Source: Vallitalea longa
Lineage (GTDB): Bacteria > Bacillota > Clostridia > Lachnospirales > Vallitaleaceae
DNA length: 64,000 nt
NCBI RefSeq assembly: GCF_027923465.1
Contig: NZ_BRLB01000004.1
Span: 1 to 64,000, forward strand
Direction of reading: 5' to 3'
A program made the position numbers and the translations under genes. This document shows, piece by piece, positions 8,179 to 17,353 of this stretch (the stretch's first letter is position 1; every line of letters starts with the position of its first letter). Under the pieces are notes generated by a model. It searched no databases. It saw nothing but the letters and a program-made list of their open reading frames with translations, and was not told where the DNA came from.

Positions 8179-10389
8179 ATGCCTGATAAAATTTATATGG
8201 ATTTATTAAAAGCAATTAAAAAATACCATCCATCTGAAGATTTTTCCATGATTAAAAAAGCATATGCTCTAGCTAAGCTGGCTCATGAAAGGCAGCTTAG
8301 AAAATCAGGGGAACCTTATATTATTCATCCTCTAGCAGTTGCTCATCTATTAGCTGAATTAGAGCTTGATAAAGAATCAATTATAGCTGGTATACTTCAT
8401 GATGTTGTAGAAGATACAGAATATACTATAGAATATATTACAAATGAATTTAGTAAAGAAGTAGCTCTATTAGTTGATGGAGTAACTAAATTAGAAAAAA
8501 TTCCTTATTCTACAGATAAAGAAGAAATACAAGCAGAGAATTATAGAAAAATGTTTCTGGCTATGTCAAAAGATATACGTGTAATACTTATCAAACTTGC
8601 TGATAGACTTCATAATATGCGTACATTAAGATATAAGTCAGAGGAAAAACAAAAAAAAATTGCAAAAGAAACGTTGGATATATATGCTCCTCTAGCTCAT
8701 AGGTTAGGTATTTCAAAATTTAAAATTGAATTAGAAGACTTATCTTTTAGATATATTAATCCTGATGCTTATTATGATCTAGTTGATAAAATCGCTAGAA
8801 AACGAGACGATAGGATTAATTTTGTAGATAAGATCGTTAAAGATATTAAAATTGAAATAGATAAGATTGAAATAAGTGCGGAAGTAGAGGGGAGGCCAAA
8901 ACACTTTTTCAGTATTTATAAAAAGATGATTGGTCAAAATAAAACGATCGATCAGATATATGACTTATTCGCAGTAAGAGCTATTGTAGAATCAGTAAAA
9001 GATTGTTATGGAGTATTGGGTGTAATACACGAAATGTATAAGCCGATTCCAGGAAGATTCAAAGATTATATCGCTATGCCGAAACCTAATATGTATCAAT
9101 CTTTGCATACAACTGTTATAGGTCCTGAAGGTGAACCTTTTGAAATGCAAATCAGAACGTATGAAATGCATAGAACTGCGGAATACGGTATAGCCGCTCA
9201 CTGGAAATATAAGGAAGGTAAAACAACGGAATCTATTGAACAGAGTGAAGAACAAAAGTTGAATTGGTTAAGACAAATCCTTGAATGGCAAAGAGATATG
9301 TCTGATAATAAGGAATTTCTAGATGTTCTGAAATCTGATTTAGATGTTTTTGCTGACCAAGTATATGCATTTACACCATCTGGTGATGTTATAGATCTAC
9401 CAGCTGGATCGACCCCAATTGATTTTGCGTATCACATTCATAGCGCTGTAGGAAATAAAATGGTTGGTGCCAGAGTTAATGGGAAAATAGTAACGTTTGA
9501 TTATAAAATAAAAAATGGAGATAGAATAGAAGTAATAACTTCTCAGAATTCACATGGACCGAGTAGAGACTGGTTAAATATAATAAAAAGTTCACAGGCT
9601 AAAAGCAAAATCAATCAGTGGTTCAGAAAAGAATTCAAAGAAGATAACATTGTTAGGGGAAAAGAACTAATAGAAAAATATACCAAGGCAAAAGGTATAC
9701 CGCTTAGTGAAATAATCAAACCAGAATTTACTCAAGTAGTTAAGAGAAAATATGGTTTTAAAGATTGGGATGCAGTATGTGCTGCTATAGGACATGGTGG
9801 ATTAAAAGAAGGACAAATCGTTAATAGATTATATGAAGAATATAAGAAAAAGATTAAAATCATTAATAAAAACAATGATGTAGTCGAAGAAGTGTTTACT
9901 GTTAATAACACGATAGCTAAACAATCTAAAAGTGGAATTGTCGTAAAAGGTGTGGAAGACCTAGCTGTTAGATTCAGTAAATGTTGTAATCCTGTTCCAG
10001 GTGATGAGATAATCGGATTTATAACAAGAGGAAGAGGTGTGTCGATACATCGAACGGATTGCAGTAATATTATTAACTTATCAGAGTTGGAAAGACATAG
10101 ATTAATAGAAGCAGAATGGCAGAATCTAGATGAAAAAGAGTCTAGTCGTTTGTATCAAGTCGAAATTCAAATAATCAGCTCTAATAGAGTAGGTTTGTTA
10201 GTAGATATATCTAAGGTATTAACAGAAGAAAGAATACCTGTAAAATCATTAAATGCTCGTTCAATTAAAGGTGATAAATCTATCTTTAATGTAACTATGG
10301 ATATCAATGGAGTCAATCAATTAACCAAGTTGACTAAAAAATTAAATGGTATTGAGGGCGTGGAGGAAATAATAAGAACTAATAGCTAA
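8179..10389 (+). CDS. relA: Bifunctional (p)ppGpp synthetase/hydrolase (RSH family)
   Basis: 736 residues from ATG 8179, preceded by GGTGAT (8170-8175), which matches the 3' part of the Shine-Dalgarno consensus; an in-frame ATG at 8155 has no ribosome site. Domain order is typical of long RSH enzymes. The HD hydrolase domain has HD at 74-75 in GILHDVVEDT. The synthetase domain has RFKDYI and PKPNMYQSLHTTV. The TGS domain contains VYAFTPSGDVIDLPAGSTPI. A C-terminal zinc-finger-like CCNPVPGD and an ACT domain follow. The RFKD motif, rather than ExDD, is the form found in bifunctional enzymes. It makes and degrades the stringent-response alarmone in the cytoplasm and senses uncharged tRNA on ribosomes. 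Confidence 0.95.
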   Translation: MPDKIYMDLLKAIKKYHPSEDFSMIKKAYALAKLAHERQLRKSGEPYIIHPLAVAHLLAELELDKESIIAGILHDVVEDTEYTIEYITNEFSKEVALLVDGVTKLEKIPYSTDKEEIQAENYRKMFLAMSKDIRVILIKLADRLHNMRTLRYKSEEKQKKIAKETLDIYAPLAHRLGISKFKIELEDLSFRYINPDAYYDLVDKIARKRDDRINFVDKIVKDIKIEIDKIEISAEVEGRPKHFFSIYKKMIGQNKTIDQIYDLFAVRAIVESVKDCYGVLGVIHEMYKPIPGRFKDYIAMPKPNMYQSLHTTVIGPEGEPFEMQIRTYEMHRTAEYGIAAHWKYKEGKTTESIEQSEEQKLNWLRQILEWQRDMSDNKEFLDVLKSDLDVFADQVYAFTPSGDVIDLPAGSTPIDFAYHIHSAVGNKMVGARVNGKIVTFDYKIKNGDRIEVITSQNSHGPSRDWLNIIKSSQAKSKINQWFRKEFKEDNIVRGKELIEKYTKAKGIPLSEIIKPEFTQVVKRKYGFKDWDAVCAAIGHGGLKEGQIVNRLYEEYKKKIKIINKNNDVVEEVFTVNNTIAKQSKSGIVVKGVEDLAVRFSKCCNPVPGDEIIGFITRGRGVSIHRTDCSNIINLSELERHRLIEAEWQNLDEKESSRLYQVEIQIISSNRVGLLVDISKVLTEERIPVKSLNARSIKGDKSIFNVTMDINGVNQLTKLTKKLNGIEGVEEIIRTNS

Positions 10390-10437
10390 TATTATGCAAT
10401 ACTTGCAATAAACGTAGTAAGAAAGGATAGTAGTCAT

Positions 10438-10887
10438 ATGAGAGTTGTTATACAGAGAGTTAAACAAGCATCTGTTGAAGTCGAAGGTGAAGTGATTGGA
10501 GAAATTGGTAAAGGTTTATTAGTATTAGTAGGATTTTTAGATACTGATGATATGAAAGTATATGATTATATGCTTGATAAGATAATAAATCTTAGAATCT
10601 TTGAAGATAGTGAAGATAAAATGAATCTATCAGTAAAAGATGTTAACGGTGAAATATGTATCGTGCCGAACTTTACTTTGTATGGTGATTGTAGAAAAGG
10701 ACGTAGACCTAGCTATTCATCAGCTGCTAAACCTGATAAGGCAAGAATCATATTTGAAGAATTCATGAAAAGAGCTAATGAGAAATATGATGGAATCAAA
10801 CAAGGTTTGTTCCAAGCTGATATGAAGGTAGAGCTATTAAATGATGGACCTGTAACTTTACTTTTAGATAGTGATAAAATGTTTTAG
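10438..10887 (+). CDS. dtd: D-aminoacyl-tRNA deacylase
   Basis: 149 residues, full family length. It shows the family lead [17 protein letters not shown], the SSAAKPDKA segment and the active-site [11 protein letters not shown] near the C terminus. It hydrolyses D-amino acids (and glycine from tRNA-Ala) off tRNA as a proofreading step. It lies 48 bases after the (p)ppGpp enzyme gene, with AAAGGAT upstream, and is probably co-transcribed with it; relA-dtd-hydrolase-hemZ is a familiar Clostridia order. Confidence 0.95.
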   Translation: MRVVIQRVKQASVEVEGEVIGEIGKGLLVLVGFLDTDDMKVYDYMLDKIINLRIFEDSEDKMNLSVKDVNGEICIVPNFTLYGDCRKGRRPSYSSAAKPDKARIIFEEFMKRANEKYDGIKQGLFQADMKVELLNDGPVTLLLDSDKMF

Positions 10888-10898
10888 CATGAGTATGG

Positions 10899-10941
10899 CA
10901 AAATAGATAGTGGAATCATTCTATTATTGGCTATCATTTTG
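10899..10941 (+). terminator. Intergenic hairpin after dtd
   Basis: CAAAATAGATAG (10899-10910) pairs with CTATCATTTTG (10931-10941) with one bulged A. There is no U tail and the next gene's ribosome site follows at once, so it is probably an mRNA stability or partial termination element. Confidence 0.4.
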
Positions 10942-10958
10942 TAAGAGGAGGATTTATA

Positions 10959-11585
10959 ATGAAAGTTAAAACAATGATGTTAGGTATTTTGCAAACAAAT
11001 GTTTATGTTGTATATGATGAACAAAGTAAAGATGCAGTAGTAATAGACCCAGCTGGGGATGAAAATAGAATTATAAGATTCATAGAAGAAAAGAACTTAC
11101 AATTGATGGGAATTTTAGTAACGCATGGGCATTTTGATCATATAGGTGCAGTTGATGCGATAAGAGATAGATTCGGGGTAGCTGTATTTACAACTGAAAT
11201 CGAAGGAAAGAATATGGCTGATCCTAATGAAAATTTATCTTTAAGATTAATGAGGAATGCTGTTACGGTGGAGAATGATGAAGTAATTCATGATAAAGAC
11301 ACTCTTGAATTCGGAGAATTGGAATTTGAATGTATTGTAGTTCCTGGACATTCACCAGAAAGTGTATGTTACTATAATGAGGAAAACAATATTTTATTAT
11401 GTGGGGATACTTTATTTGCAGGTTCTATAGGTAGAACTGATTTTTTTGATGGACCTGGAAATTCATTAATAGAGAATATAAAAGATAAGTTAATGTGTCT
11501 TCCGGAAGAAACAAAAGTCTATCCTGGACATGGTTTTCAAACTACTATTGGATATGAAAGAAAATCTAATATATACATGTGTTAA
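10959..11585 (+). CDS. MBL-fold metal-dependent hydrolase (glyoxalase II-like)
   Basis: 208 residues. The metal-binding motif HxHxDH is seen at His56-Gly-His58-Phe-Asp60-His61 (THGHFDHIG). Further ligands are the PGHSPES His, the CGDTLFAGSIGRTD Asp and the C-terminal YPGHG His. This set matches the YqgX/GloB-like group of metallo-beta-lactamase-fold hydrolases. The substrate is unknown; a thioester hydrolase role like glyoxalase II is the usual suggestion. The ribosome site AAGAGGAGG precedes the ATG. It sits between dtd and hemZ in an apparent operon, 29 bases before hemZ. Confidence 0.85.
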   Translation: MKVKTMMLGILQTNVYVVYDEQSKDAVVIDPAGDENRIIRFIEEKNLQLMGILVTHGHFDHIGAVDAIRDRFGVAVFTTEIEGKNMADPNENLSLRLMRNAVTVENDEVIHDKDTLEFGELEFECIVVPGHSPESVCYYNEENNILLCGDTLFAGSIGRTDFFDGPGNSLIENIKDKLMCLPEETKVYPGHGFQTTIGYERKSNIYMC

Positions 11586-11614
11586 TAATTTGTTAAAATA
11601 GGAGTAGAAAATAG

Positions 11615-13084
11615 ATGTTTTTATTATTAAAAGGTCATAATTATGAATATGAGATAAAGATGTTGCTTAATCTATTTTTCCATGATGAACATTATGAAAT
11701 TGTAGAATCAGTATCTAGGGAAGGCATTACCATTGAAACAATAATTTGCGATGAATATTTCAAAGCGGTATATTATGAAAATGGTAAAGTGATGGAGTCC
11801 AGTAGCTTTGATAAAAAATATATTGATGAATTACCAAAAGAACCGTTAGAAAGAAGAAAAGAAACCAAAAAATCATTGAAGATATTAATATATAATATAG
11901 TTTCGAAGGTAACGGGTAAAAGTCAACCTTGGGGAATTCTTACAGGGATAAGACCTACTAAGATTGTTTTTGATTTAATTGATAAATACGGGTTCAATGA
12001 AGAAAAAATAAAATGGCATCTTGCAAATTATAATAAGATTTCTCCATTAAAAATAAATTTGATGATGGAAATCGCAAGGAATGAAATTAAAACGTTAAAT
12101 ACTAATAAGGATAATGAGATAAACATATATATAGGCATACCTTTTTGTCCTACAAGATGCTTATATTGCTCTTTCACATCTTACCCAATAGATAAGTGGA
12201 AATCACATGTTGCTGATTATCTTGAAGCCCTTAATAAAGAAATGCGTTATGTATCAAAAGAATTATTGAAAGGCAAGAAAGTCAAAACCATATATGTAGG
12301 TGGCGGAACCCCAACATCTCTTAATGAAGAGCAATTAGATGAATTAATGTTAATGATAGATAAGAACTTTAATGTAAATATGCTTGAAGAATTTTCAGTT
12401 GAAGCGGGTAGACCAGATACTATTAATGTTAATAAATTAAATATACTAAAGAAGTATGGTGTTACTAGAATTTCAATTAATCCTCAAACCATGAATGACA
12501 GGACATTGAAGATAATTGGAAGACGTCATACTGTAGAAGACATATATACAGCATTTGCTATGGCTAGAAAAGTTGGCTTTGACAATATTAATATGGACCT
12601 TATTCTCGGACTACCAGAGGAAACATATGATGATGTTAAAAATACCATGAGTCAAATTAAAAGGCTAAGTCCTGAAAGTCTAACTGTTCATACAATGGCT
12701 GTTAAACGTGCGTCAAGATTAAAGGAAACTATCAATAAATATCATTTGACAACTGATATTGAAATTCAAGAAATGATAGATATGGTTTATCATGAATCCA
12801 AATCGATGGGACTAGAACCCTATTATATGTATAGACAAAAAAATATGGTAGGTAATTATGAAAACGTAGGTTACTGTGTTAAAGGAAAAGAATGTATTTA
12901 TAATATAGAGATAATGGAAGAAGCGCAATCCATTATTGCCCTTGGTGCAGGCTCTGTTTCAAAAATCGTATATAAAGAGAATAATAGGATTGAAAGAATA
13001 GAAAATGTCAAAGATGTTGGATTGTATATTGATCGCATTGATGAGATGATCGATAGAAAAACAAATGAGCTGTTGAATAAGTAA
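11615..13084 (+). CDS. hemZ: Coproporphyrinogen III oxidase-like radical SAM protein HemZ
   Basis: 489 residues. The radical SAM cluster motif is CPTRCLYC with Cys178, Cys182 and Cys185, preceded by IYIGIPF and followed by YVGGGTPTSL and EFSVEAGRPDTI, the HemN/HemW/HemZ family pattern. An N-terminal region of about 165 residues including WGILTGIRPTK is typical of HemZ. HemZ is annotated as an oxygen-independent coproporphyrinogen dehydrogenase. No other haem genes are nearby, so the substrate is not certain. It is probably the last gene of the relA operon. The next 470 bases are the trp promoter and leader. Confidence 0.88.
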   Translation: MFLLLKGHNYEYEIKMLLNLFFHDEHYEIVESVSREGITIETIICDEYFKAVYYENGKVMESSSFDKKYIDELPKEPLERRKETKKSLKILIYNIVSKVTGKSQPWGILTGIRPTKIVFDLIDKYGFNEEKIKWHLANYNKISPLKINLMMEIARNEIKTLNTNKDNEINIYIGIPFCPTRCLYCSFTSYPIDKWKSHVADYLEALNKEMRYVSKELLKGKKVKTIYVGGGTPTSLNEEQLDELMLMIDKNFNVNMLEEFSVEAGRPDTINVNKLNILKKYGVTRISINPQTMNDRTLKIIGRRHTVEDIYTAFAMARKVGFDNINMDLILGLPEETYDDVKNTMSQIKRLSPESLTVHTMAVKRASRLKETINKYHLTTDIEIQEMIDMVYHESKSMGLEPYYMYRQKNMVGNYENVGYCVKGKECIYNIEIMEEAQSIIALGAGSVSKIVYKENNRIERIENVKDVGLYIDRIDEMIDRKTNELLNK

Positions 13085-13111
13085 TTGCATAAAAATTATA
13101 ATAAAATTATA

Positions 13112-13140
13112 TTTACAAATAAAATAATTCGTGTTATAAT
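13112..13140 (+). promoter_or_regulatory. trp operon promoter
   Basis: TTTACA at 13112-13117, a 17-base spacer and a perfect TATAAT at 13135-13140. Predicted transcription starts near 13147, just before the T-box Stem I. Confidence 0.75.
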
Positions 13141-13154
13141 CTGATAAATATTAA

Positions 13155-13412
13155 TAAATTCTTTGATTGGAAGTAGTACTTTTTTTGATTTATTACAGCG
13201 AGCCGTCGTTAGGTGTGAGGTACGGTATAGATAAAAAACAGGAATGGCTCCATGAGATGCTAGATGAAAGGTAATTGTTACCAAGTAGTTGATGCCGGGA
13301 ACTCCCGTTATTGAGTTAGGATATCGAATATTATTTCCGTATCTGAAGATAGCATAGAATTGAGTGGTATAACGGTATTTCGTCTCAACATGACGAAAGT
13401 ACCGTTTTTTTA
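13155..13412 (+). promoter_or_regulatory. T-box leader of the trp operon (tRNA-Trp responsive), first module
   Basis: The stem I elements GGAAGTAGTA (13169 onward), GCGAGCC (13199-13205) and GTGTGAGG are present, then GGAATGGCTCCATGAGATGC. A UGG Trp triplet at 13245-13247 follows GAA, as expected for a specifier. A stem III-like CCGGGAACTCCCG precedes the antiterminator bulge region GAGTGGTATAACGG (about 13362-13375). The terminator stem is ACGGTATTTCGTC with GACGAAAGTACCGT (13372-13405) and seven T. Uncharged tRNA-Trp is expected to favour the antiterminator. The bulge lacks the usual ACCGCGG, so it is a divergent version. The exact 5' limit is approximate. Confidence 0.85.
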
Positions 13413-13420
13413 TTTATAAA

Positions 13421-13527
13421 TCTATTTCATACATGAAATAGATATTAGGATAGCCACACAATCTATAGTTGGGTGGCATTAGCGAAAAACCATTTCGTCC
13501 CAATAGGGGCGAAGTGGTTTTTTGTCG
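13421..13527 (+). promoter_or_regulatory. Second T-box antiterminator/terminator module without its own Stem I
   Basis: A perfect palindromic hairpin ATCTATTTCA/TGAAATAGAT occurs at 13421-13444. Then GGGTGGCATTAGCG (13471-13484) and TTCGTCCC (13494-13501) match the T-box antiterminator ends. AACCATTTCGTCCC pairs with GGGGCGAAGTGGTT (13506-13519) as a terminator with six T. A further hairpin, GCCAC (13453-13457) with GTGGC (13473-13477), would hide the TGG bulge. There is no room for a second Stem I. Confidence 0.75.
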
Positions 13528-13557
13528 TTATAAGAGAATTGATAGGAGGCAAATTCA

Positions 13558-14949
13558 ATGAATAAGATAAAACTAATACCCTATATTAGAACATTTTCTG
13601 GTGATACAGAAACCCCAATAACTTTATTCAATAAATATGTAAAAGATAATAAAGGATTTCTACTTGAAAGCAAAGATAAAGATGGAAGATATTCATTTTT
13701 ATGTAACAATCCCTATCTAGAAATTAAAGCATATGAACAAGAAGTAACAATTACAGAAGAAGGTATCCAAAGAAAAGAATCAGGTAATGTACTAGAGATA
13801 ATCAAATCATACATTGGAAAATATAATTTGAAAAATACAACAGATATTCCATTTATTGGGGGTGCTGTGGGAACAGTAGGTTATGACATAGTAAGACAAT
13901 ATGAATATCTGCCAAATCAAAACATGGATAATGTTGATCTACCAGATTCACATATGATGTTCGTCAAAGAGCTTATAGCATATGACCATTTTCTAAATAA
14001 GATTAATATAATTGTCCTTGAAGAAGAAGGCGGAAAATCAGAAGAAACAGCCTATAAAAAAATTACTGAGATACGAAATAGCATATTGGAAACTACAATA
14101 ACGAAAGAAATGATACCAAACCATGAAAAAGTTTCATTCAACAGTCATATCACAGAAGAAGAATTCAACAAAGCGGTCAGCAGAGCGAAAGAATATATTA
14201 ATGATGGTGATATATTTCAAGTTGTATTATCAAGAAGATGGAGTGGTAAAAGCAATATATATCCTTTTGAACTATACAGGAAACTAAGACAAGTCAATCC
14301 TTCAAAATATATGTTTTACTTTAATTTCGGCAGCTATTATGTAATAGGCAGTTCCCCTGAAATGCTTGTGGAATTGAGGAAGGGTAAAATATTCAACTGT
14401 CCTATAGCAGGAACAAGAAAAAGAGGACAAGATGATAAAGAAGATAGAGAACTTGAGAAAGACCTGTTAGCCGATGAGAAAGAAAAAGCAGAACATATAA
14501 TGCTTGTAGATCTTGGTAGAAATGATATGGGAAAAGTATCAAAAATATCCAGTGTTGAACTTGCATCTTTCATGAAGGTACAAAAGTATTCTCATGTAAT
14601 GCACCTGGTTTCATTGGTTCAGGGAACGAAAAGGGGAGATAAAGATATGTTTGATGTGTTAATGGCTTTCCTTCCAGCCGGTACTTTATCAGGAGCACCT
14701 AAAATAAGGGCAATGGAGATTATAGATGAGTTAGAGAAAGAAAAACGAGGTGTATATGGGGGAGCAGTTGGTTATTTCGGATTCGATGAAGATATGGATA
14801 TGTGTATTGCAATAAGGACTATGGTAGTAAAAGACAATAAAATATATCTACAAGCAGGAGCTGGTATTGTAGCAGATTCTATTCCTGAGAATGAATATGA
14901 AGAGACCAACAATAAAGTAAAAGCCTTAATAGCAGCAATCAATAGTTAA
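13558..14949 (+). CDS. trpE: Anthranilate synthase component I
   Basis: 463 residues, ATG after GATAGGAGG. It converts chorismate plus ammonia (from TrpG) to anthranilate, the first committed step of tryptophan synthesis. The chorismate-binding domain occupies the C-terminal half with GDIFQVVLSRRW, GSSPEMLVELR, PIAGTRKRGQDD, LVDLGRNDMGKV and the LPAGTLSGAPKIRAMEII motif. An N-terminal feedback-inhibition region, with family LLES, appears as LLESKDKDGRYSF at about residue 35. It is the first gene behind the trp T-box leader, and 18 bases separate it from trpG. Confidence 0.96.
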   Translation: MNKIKLIPYIRTFSGDTETPITLFNKYVKDNKGFLLESKDKDGRYSFLCNNPYLEIKAYEQEVTITEEGIQRKESGNVLEIIKSYIGKYNLKNTTDIPFIGGAVGTVGYDIVRQYEYLPNQNMDNVDLPDSHMMFVKELIAYDHFLNKINIIVLEEEGGKSEETAYKKITEIRNSILETTITKEMIPNHEKVSFNSHITEEEFNKAVSRAKEYINDGDIFQVVLSRRWSGKSNIYPFELYRKLRQVNPSKYMFYFNFGSYYVIGSSPEMLVELRKGKIFNCPIAGTRKRGQDDKEDRELEKDLLADEKEKAEHIMLVDLGRNDMGKVSKISSVELASFMKVQKYSHVMHLVSLVQGTKRGDKDMFDVLMAFLPAGTLSGAPKIRAMEIIDELEKEKRGVYGGAVGYFGFDEDMDMCIAIRTMVVKDNKIYLQAGAGIVADSIPENEYEETNNKVKALIAAINS

Positions 14950-14967
14950 TAAGAGAGGAAGATAGAT

Positions 14968-15534
14968 ATGGTAATAATAATTGATAATTATGATTCTTTT
15001 ACCTATAACTTATATCAATATATTGGAGAATATGATGATGATATAAGAGTATATAGGAACAATAAAATAACTGGTCAAGAAATATTGCAGATTAATCCTG
15101 ATAGATTGGTCATATCACCAGGGCCAGGAACACCAGATGATGCAGGAAATTGTCTAGATATCATAGAGAGAGTTGCAGGAAAGATACCTATTCTCGGTAT
15201 ATGCCTTGGACATCAATGTATTGGAAGAGCTTTTGGAGGAAATGTAATTCATGCTAAGAAGTTGCATCACGGTAAAATGAGTGTGATAAGACATAATAAC
15301 AAAGGTATTTTCAGAAATATAGAAAATCCATTAAAAGTAGCAAGATATCATTCATTAGCTATAGAAAAAGTTAGTATGCCTTCTTGCTTAGAAATTATGG
15401 CTTCCGCAAATGATGGCGAGATTATGGCAGTTGAACATAAAAAACTTGACATAACAGGATTGCAATTTCATCCTGAATCAATTATGACGGTTGAAGGTAA
15501 GAAACTGATAAAAAACTTTATGCACAAGGAGTGA
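14968..15534 (+). CDS. trpG: Anthranilate synthase glutamine amidotransferase component
   Basis: 188 residues. A class I glutamine amidotransferase: the oxyanion region PGPGTPDDAG, the nucleophile Cys in GICLGHQCIG, and the His/Glu pair in LQFHPESIMT are all present. It supplies ammonia from glutamine to TrpE. In some Firmicutes this subunit also serves p-aminobenzoate synthase; no pabB-like second gene is visible here. It is six bases from trpD. Confidence 0.95.
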   Translation: MVIIIDNYDSFTYNLYQYIGEYDDDIRVYRNNKITGQEILQINPDRLVISPGPGTPDDAGNCLDIIERVAGKIPILGICLGHQCIGRAFGGNVIHAKKLHHGKMSVIRHNNKGIFRNIENPLKVARYHSLAIEKVSMPSCLEIMASANDGEIMAVEHKKLDITGLQFHPESIMTVEGKKLIKNFMHKE

Positions 15535-15540
15535 TTTGAT

Positions 15541-16578
15541 ATGTTAAAGGACACAATCAGCAAGTTGAAAGAAGGAATCAATCTATCAGAAAAAGAGATG
15601 ATGGATTCATTAGATAACATAATGACAGGAAAAGTAAGTGATAGTCTGTTAGCAAGTTTTTTGACTGCTATGACTATAAAAGGTGAAACGATAGATGAAA
15701 TAACAGGAGGGGCAAAAGTTCTTAGAATCAAAGCAGATAAGATGAATCTAGATGATTTAGATACAATGGATACTTGTGGAACAGGTGGCGATGGATCTGG
15801 AACATATAACATTTCTACTGCTACATCATTAGTGATAGCGGCAGCAGGAATAGATGTTGTTAAACATGGCAATCGTTCAGTATCCAGTAGATGTGGTAGT
15901 GCAGATGTATTAGAAGCACTTGGAGCCAATATTGGTCTTACTAAGAGTCAATCAGAGTCAATGGTAAGAGATATAGGTATATGTTTCTTATATGCACCTA
16001 AGTACCATCAGGCTATGAAGCATGTTGCATCTGTTAGAAGAGAGTTAGGTTTCAGAACAATATTCAACATACTTGGACCATTAGCTAATCCAGCCAATAC
16101 AAAAGTACAGATAATGGGTGTATATGATGAAAGTATTACAGAGAAAATAGCTCATGTTCTTAACAATCTTGGAGTAAAAAGGGCTCTAGTAGTCCATGGA
16201 AAAGACGGTTTGGATGAACTTACAATAACCTCTGCCAGTAAAATTACTGAATTAAATAATGACACTATTAAGACTTATGAAATAAATCCAGAAGACTATG
16301 GATTAAGAAGAGCTCATATGGATGATATTGTAGGGGGTACAGCTAAAGAAAATGCTGAGATAATCACCAACATATTAAAAGGGGAACAAGGTAGTAGACG
16401 AGATATATTAGTTCTTAATGCAGGGGCGGCGATTTATATTGCTGGAAAAGCTAAATCAATAGGACATGGTATTGATATAGCTAGTGATATGATAGATTCA
16501 AAGAAAGCATTAATGAAATTACAAAAATATGTTGACTACTCCAATAAATTTAAGGGAGAAGATTTAAATGGGAGATAG
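15541..16578 (+). CDS. trpD: Anthranilate phosphoribosyltransferase
   Basis: 345 residues, normal length. It joins anthranilate to PRPP. The pyrophosphate-binding motif CGTGGDGSGTYNIST, the KHGNRSVSSRCGSAD substrate loop and the FNILGPLANPA segment are intact. The stop overlaps the trpC start by 11 bases, which suggests translational coupling. Confidence 0.96.
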   Translation: MLKDTISKLKEGINLSEKEMMDSLDNIMTGKVSDSLLASFLTAMTIKGETIDEITGGAKVLRIKADKMNLDDLDTMDTCGTGGDGSGTYNISTATSLVIAAAGIDVVKHGNRSVSSRCGSADVLEALGANIGLTKSQSESMVRDIGICFLYAPKYHQAMKHVASVRRELGFRTIFNILGPLANPANTKVQIMGVYDESITEKIAHVLNNLGVKRALVVHGKDGLDELTITSASKITELNNDTIKTYEINPEDYGLRRAHMDDIVGGTAKENAEIITNILKGEQGSRRDILVLNAGAAIYIAGKAKSIGHGIDIASDMIDSKKALMKLQKYVDYSNKFKGEDLNGR

Positions 16579-17353
16579 AATATATTTAGAAGATATCATA
16601 AACAAAAAGAAAATGAGAATCAAACAAAAACAATTCAATAGCCATAGATTATTACAGAAAATCAGCAAAACCGGTGATAGACCTTCTTTCTATGACGCAA
16701 TTGGAAAAAAAGGTTTATCTATAATAGGTGAAATTAAGAAGGCATCACCTTCAAAAGGATTAATCAAAAAAAATTTTAATCCTTTGGTGTTATCTTCTAT
16801 TTATGATAATTGTGTTGATGCAATATCTGTGTTAACAGAAGAAGATTACTTTCTAGGAAGAGACAGTTATTTGAAACATGTAAGTGATAATGTTAAAATA
16901 CCTACTCTCTGCAAGGATTTTATTATAGATATTAATCAAATATATAACGCTAAGGTATTAGGAGCTAGTTGTATACTGCTTATTGTAGCGGTGCTTGACC
17001 AAGAAAAACTTAATGAATTCATAACCGTTGCTCATGGATTATCAATGGATGCATTGGTAGAAGTTCATACTAAGGAAGAAATAGATAGAGCAGTAAAAGC
17101 AGGAGCTAAGATTATAGGTATCAACAATAGAGATTTGAAAACATTCAAAACAGATATAAACAACACTCTGAAATTAAGAAAACACATCCCTGAGGATATC
17201 TTGACCATAAGTGAAAGTGGTATCAATAGATTAGAATATCTTAAGAACTTGAAAGATGCTCATATTGATGGAATATTGGTAGGAGAGAGTTTCATGAGAT
17301 GTGATAACATTAAGAAATTATCTAAGGAGATGAGATTATTTTATGATTCCTGA
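16568..17353 (+). CDS. trpC: Indole-3-glycerol phosphate synthase
   Basis: 261 residues, a TIM barrel. Catalytic Lys and Glu segments appear as GEIKKASPSKG, LCKDFI, LVEVHTKEEI, GINNRDLKTF and the phosphate-binding ISESGI and GILVGES. It closes the indole ring of carboxyphenylaminodeoxyribulose phosphate. It overlaps trpD (11 bases) and trpF (11 bases). It is a separate gene, not fused to trpF as in enterobacteria. Confidence 0.96.
   Translation: MGDRIYLEDIINKKKMRIKQKQFNSHRLLQKISKTGDRPSFYDAIGKKGLSIIGEIKKASPSKGLIKKNFNPLVLSSIYDNCVDAISVLTEEDYFLGRDSYLKHVSDNVKIPTLCKDFIIDINQIYNAKVLGASCILLIVAVLDQEKLNEFITVAHGLSMDALVEVHTKEEIDRAVKAGAKIIGINNRDLKTFKTDINNTLKLRKHIPEDILTISESGINRLEYLKNLKDAHIDGILVGESFMRCDNIKKLSKEMRLFYDS

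Noticed and set aside
15468-15929. Open frames antisense to core genes, such as this one over trpG/trpD and others over secDF, recJ and the GH38 gene
   Set aside because: They lie wholly opposite intact conserved genes, have no ribosome sites and no family features.
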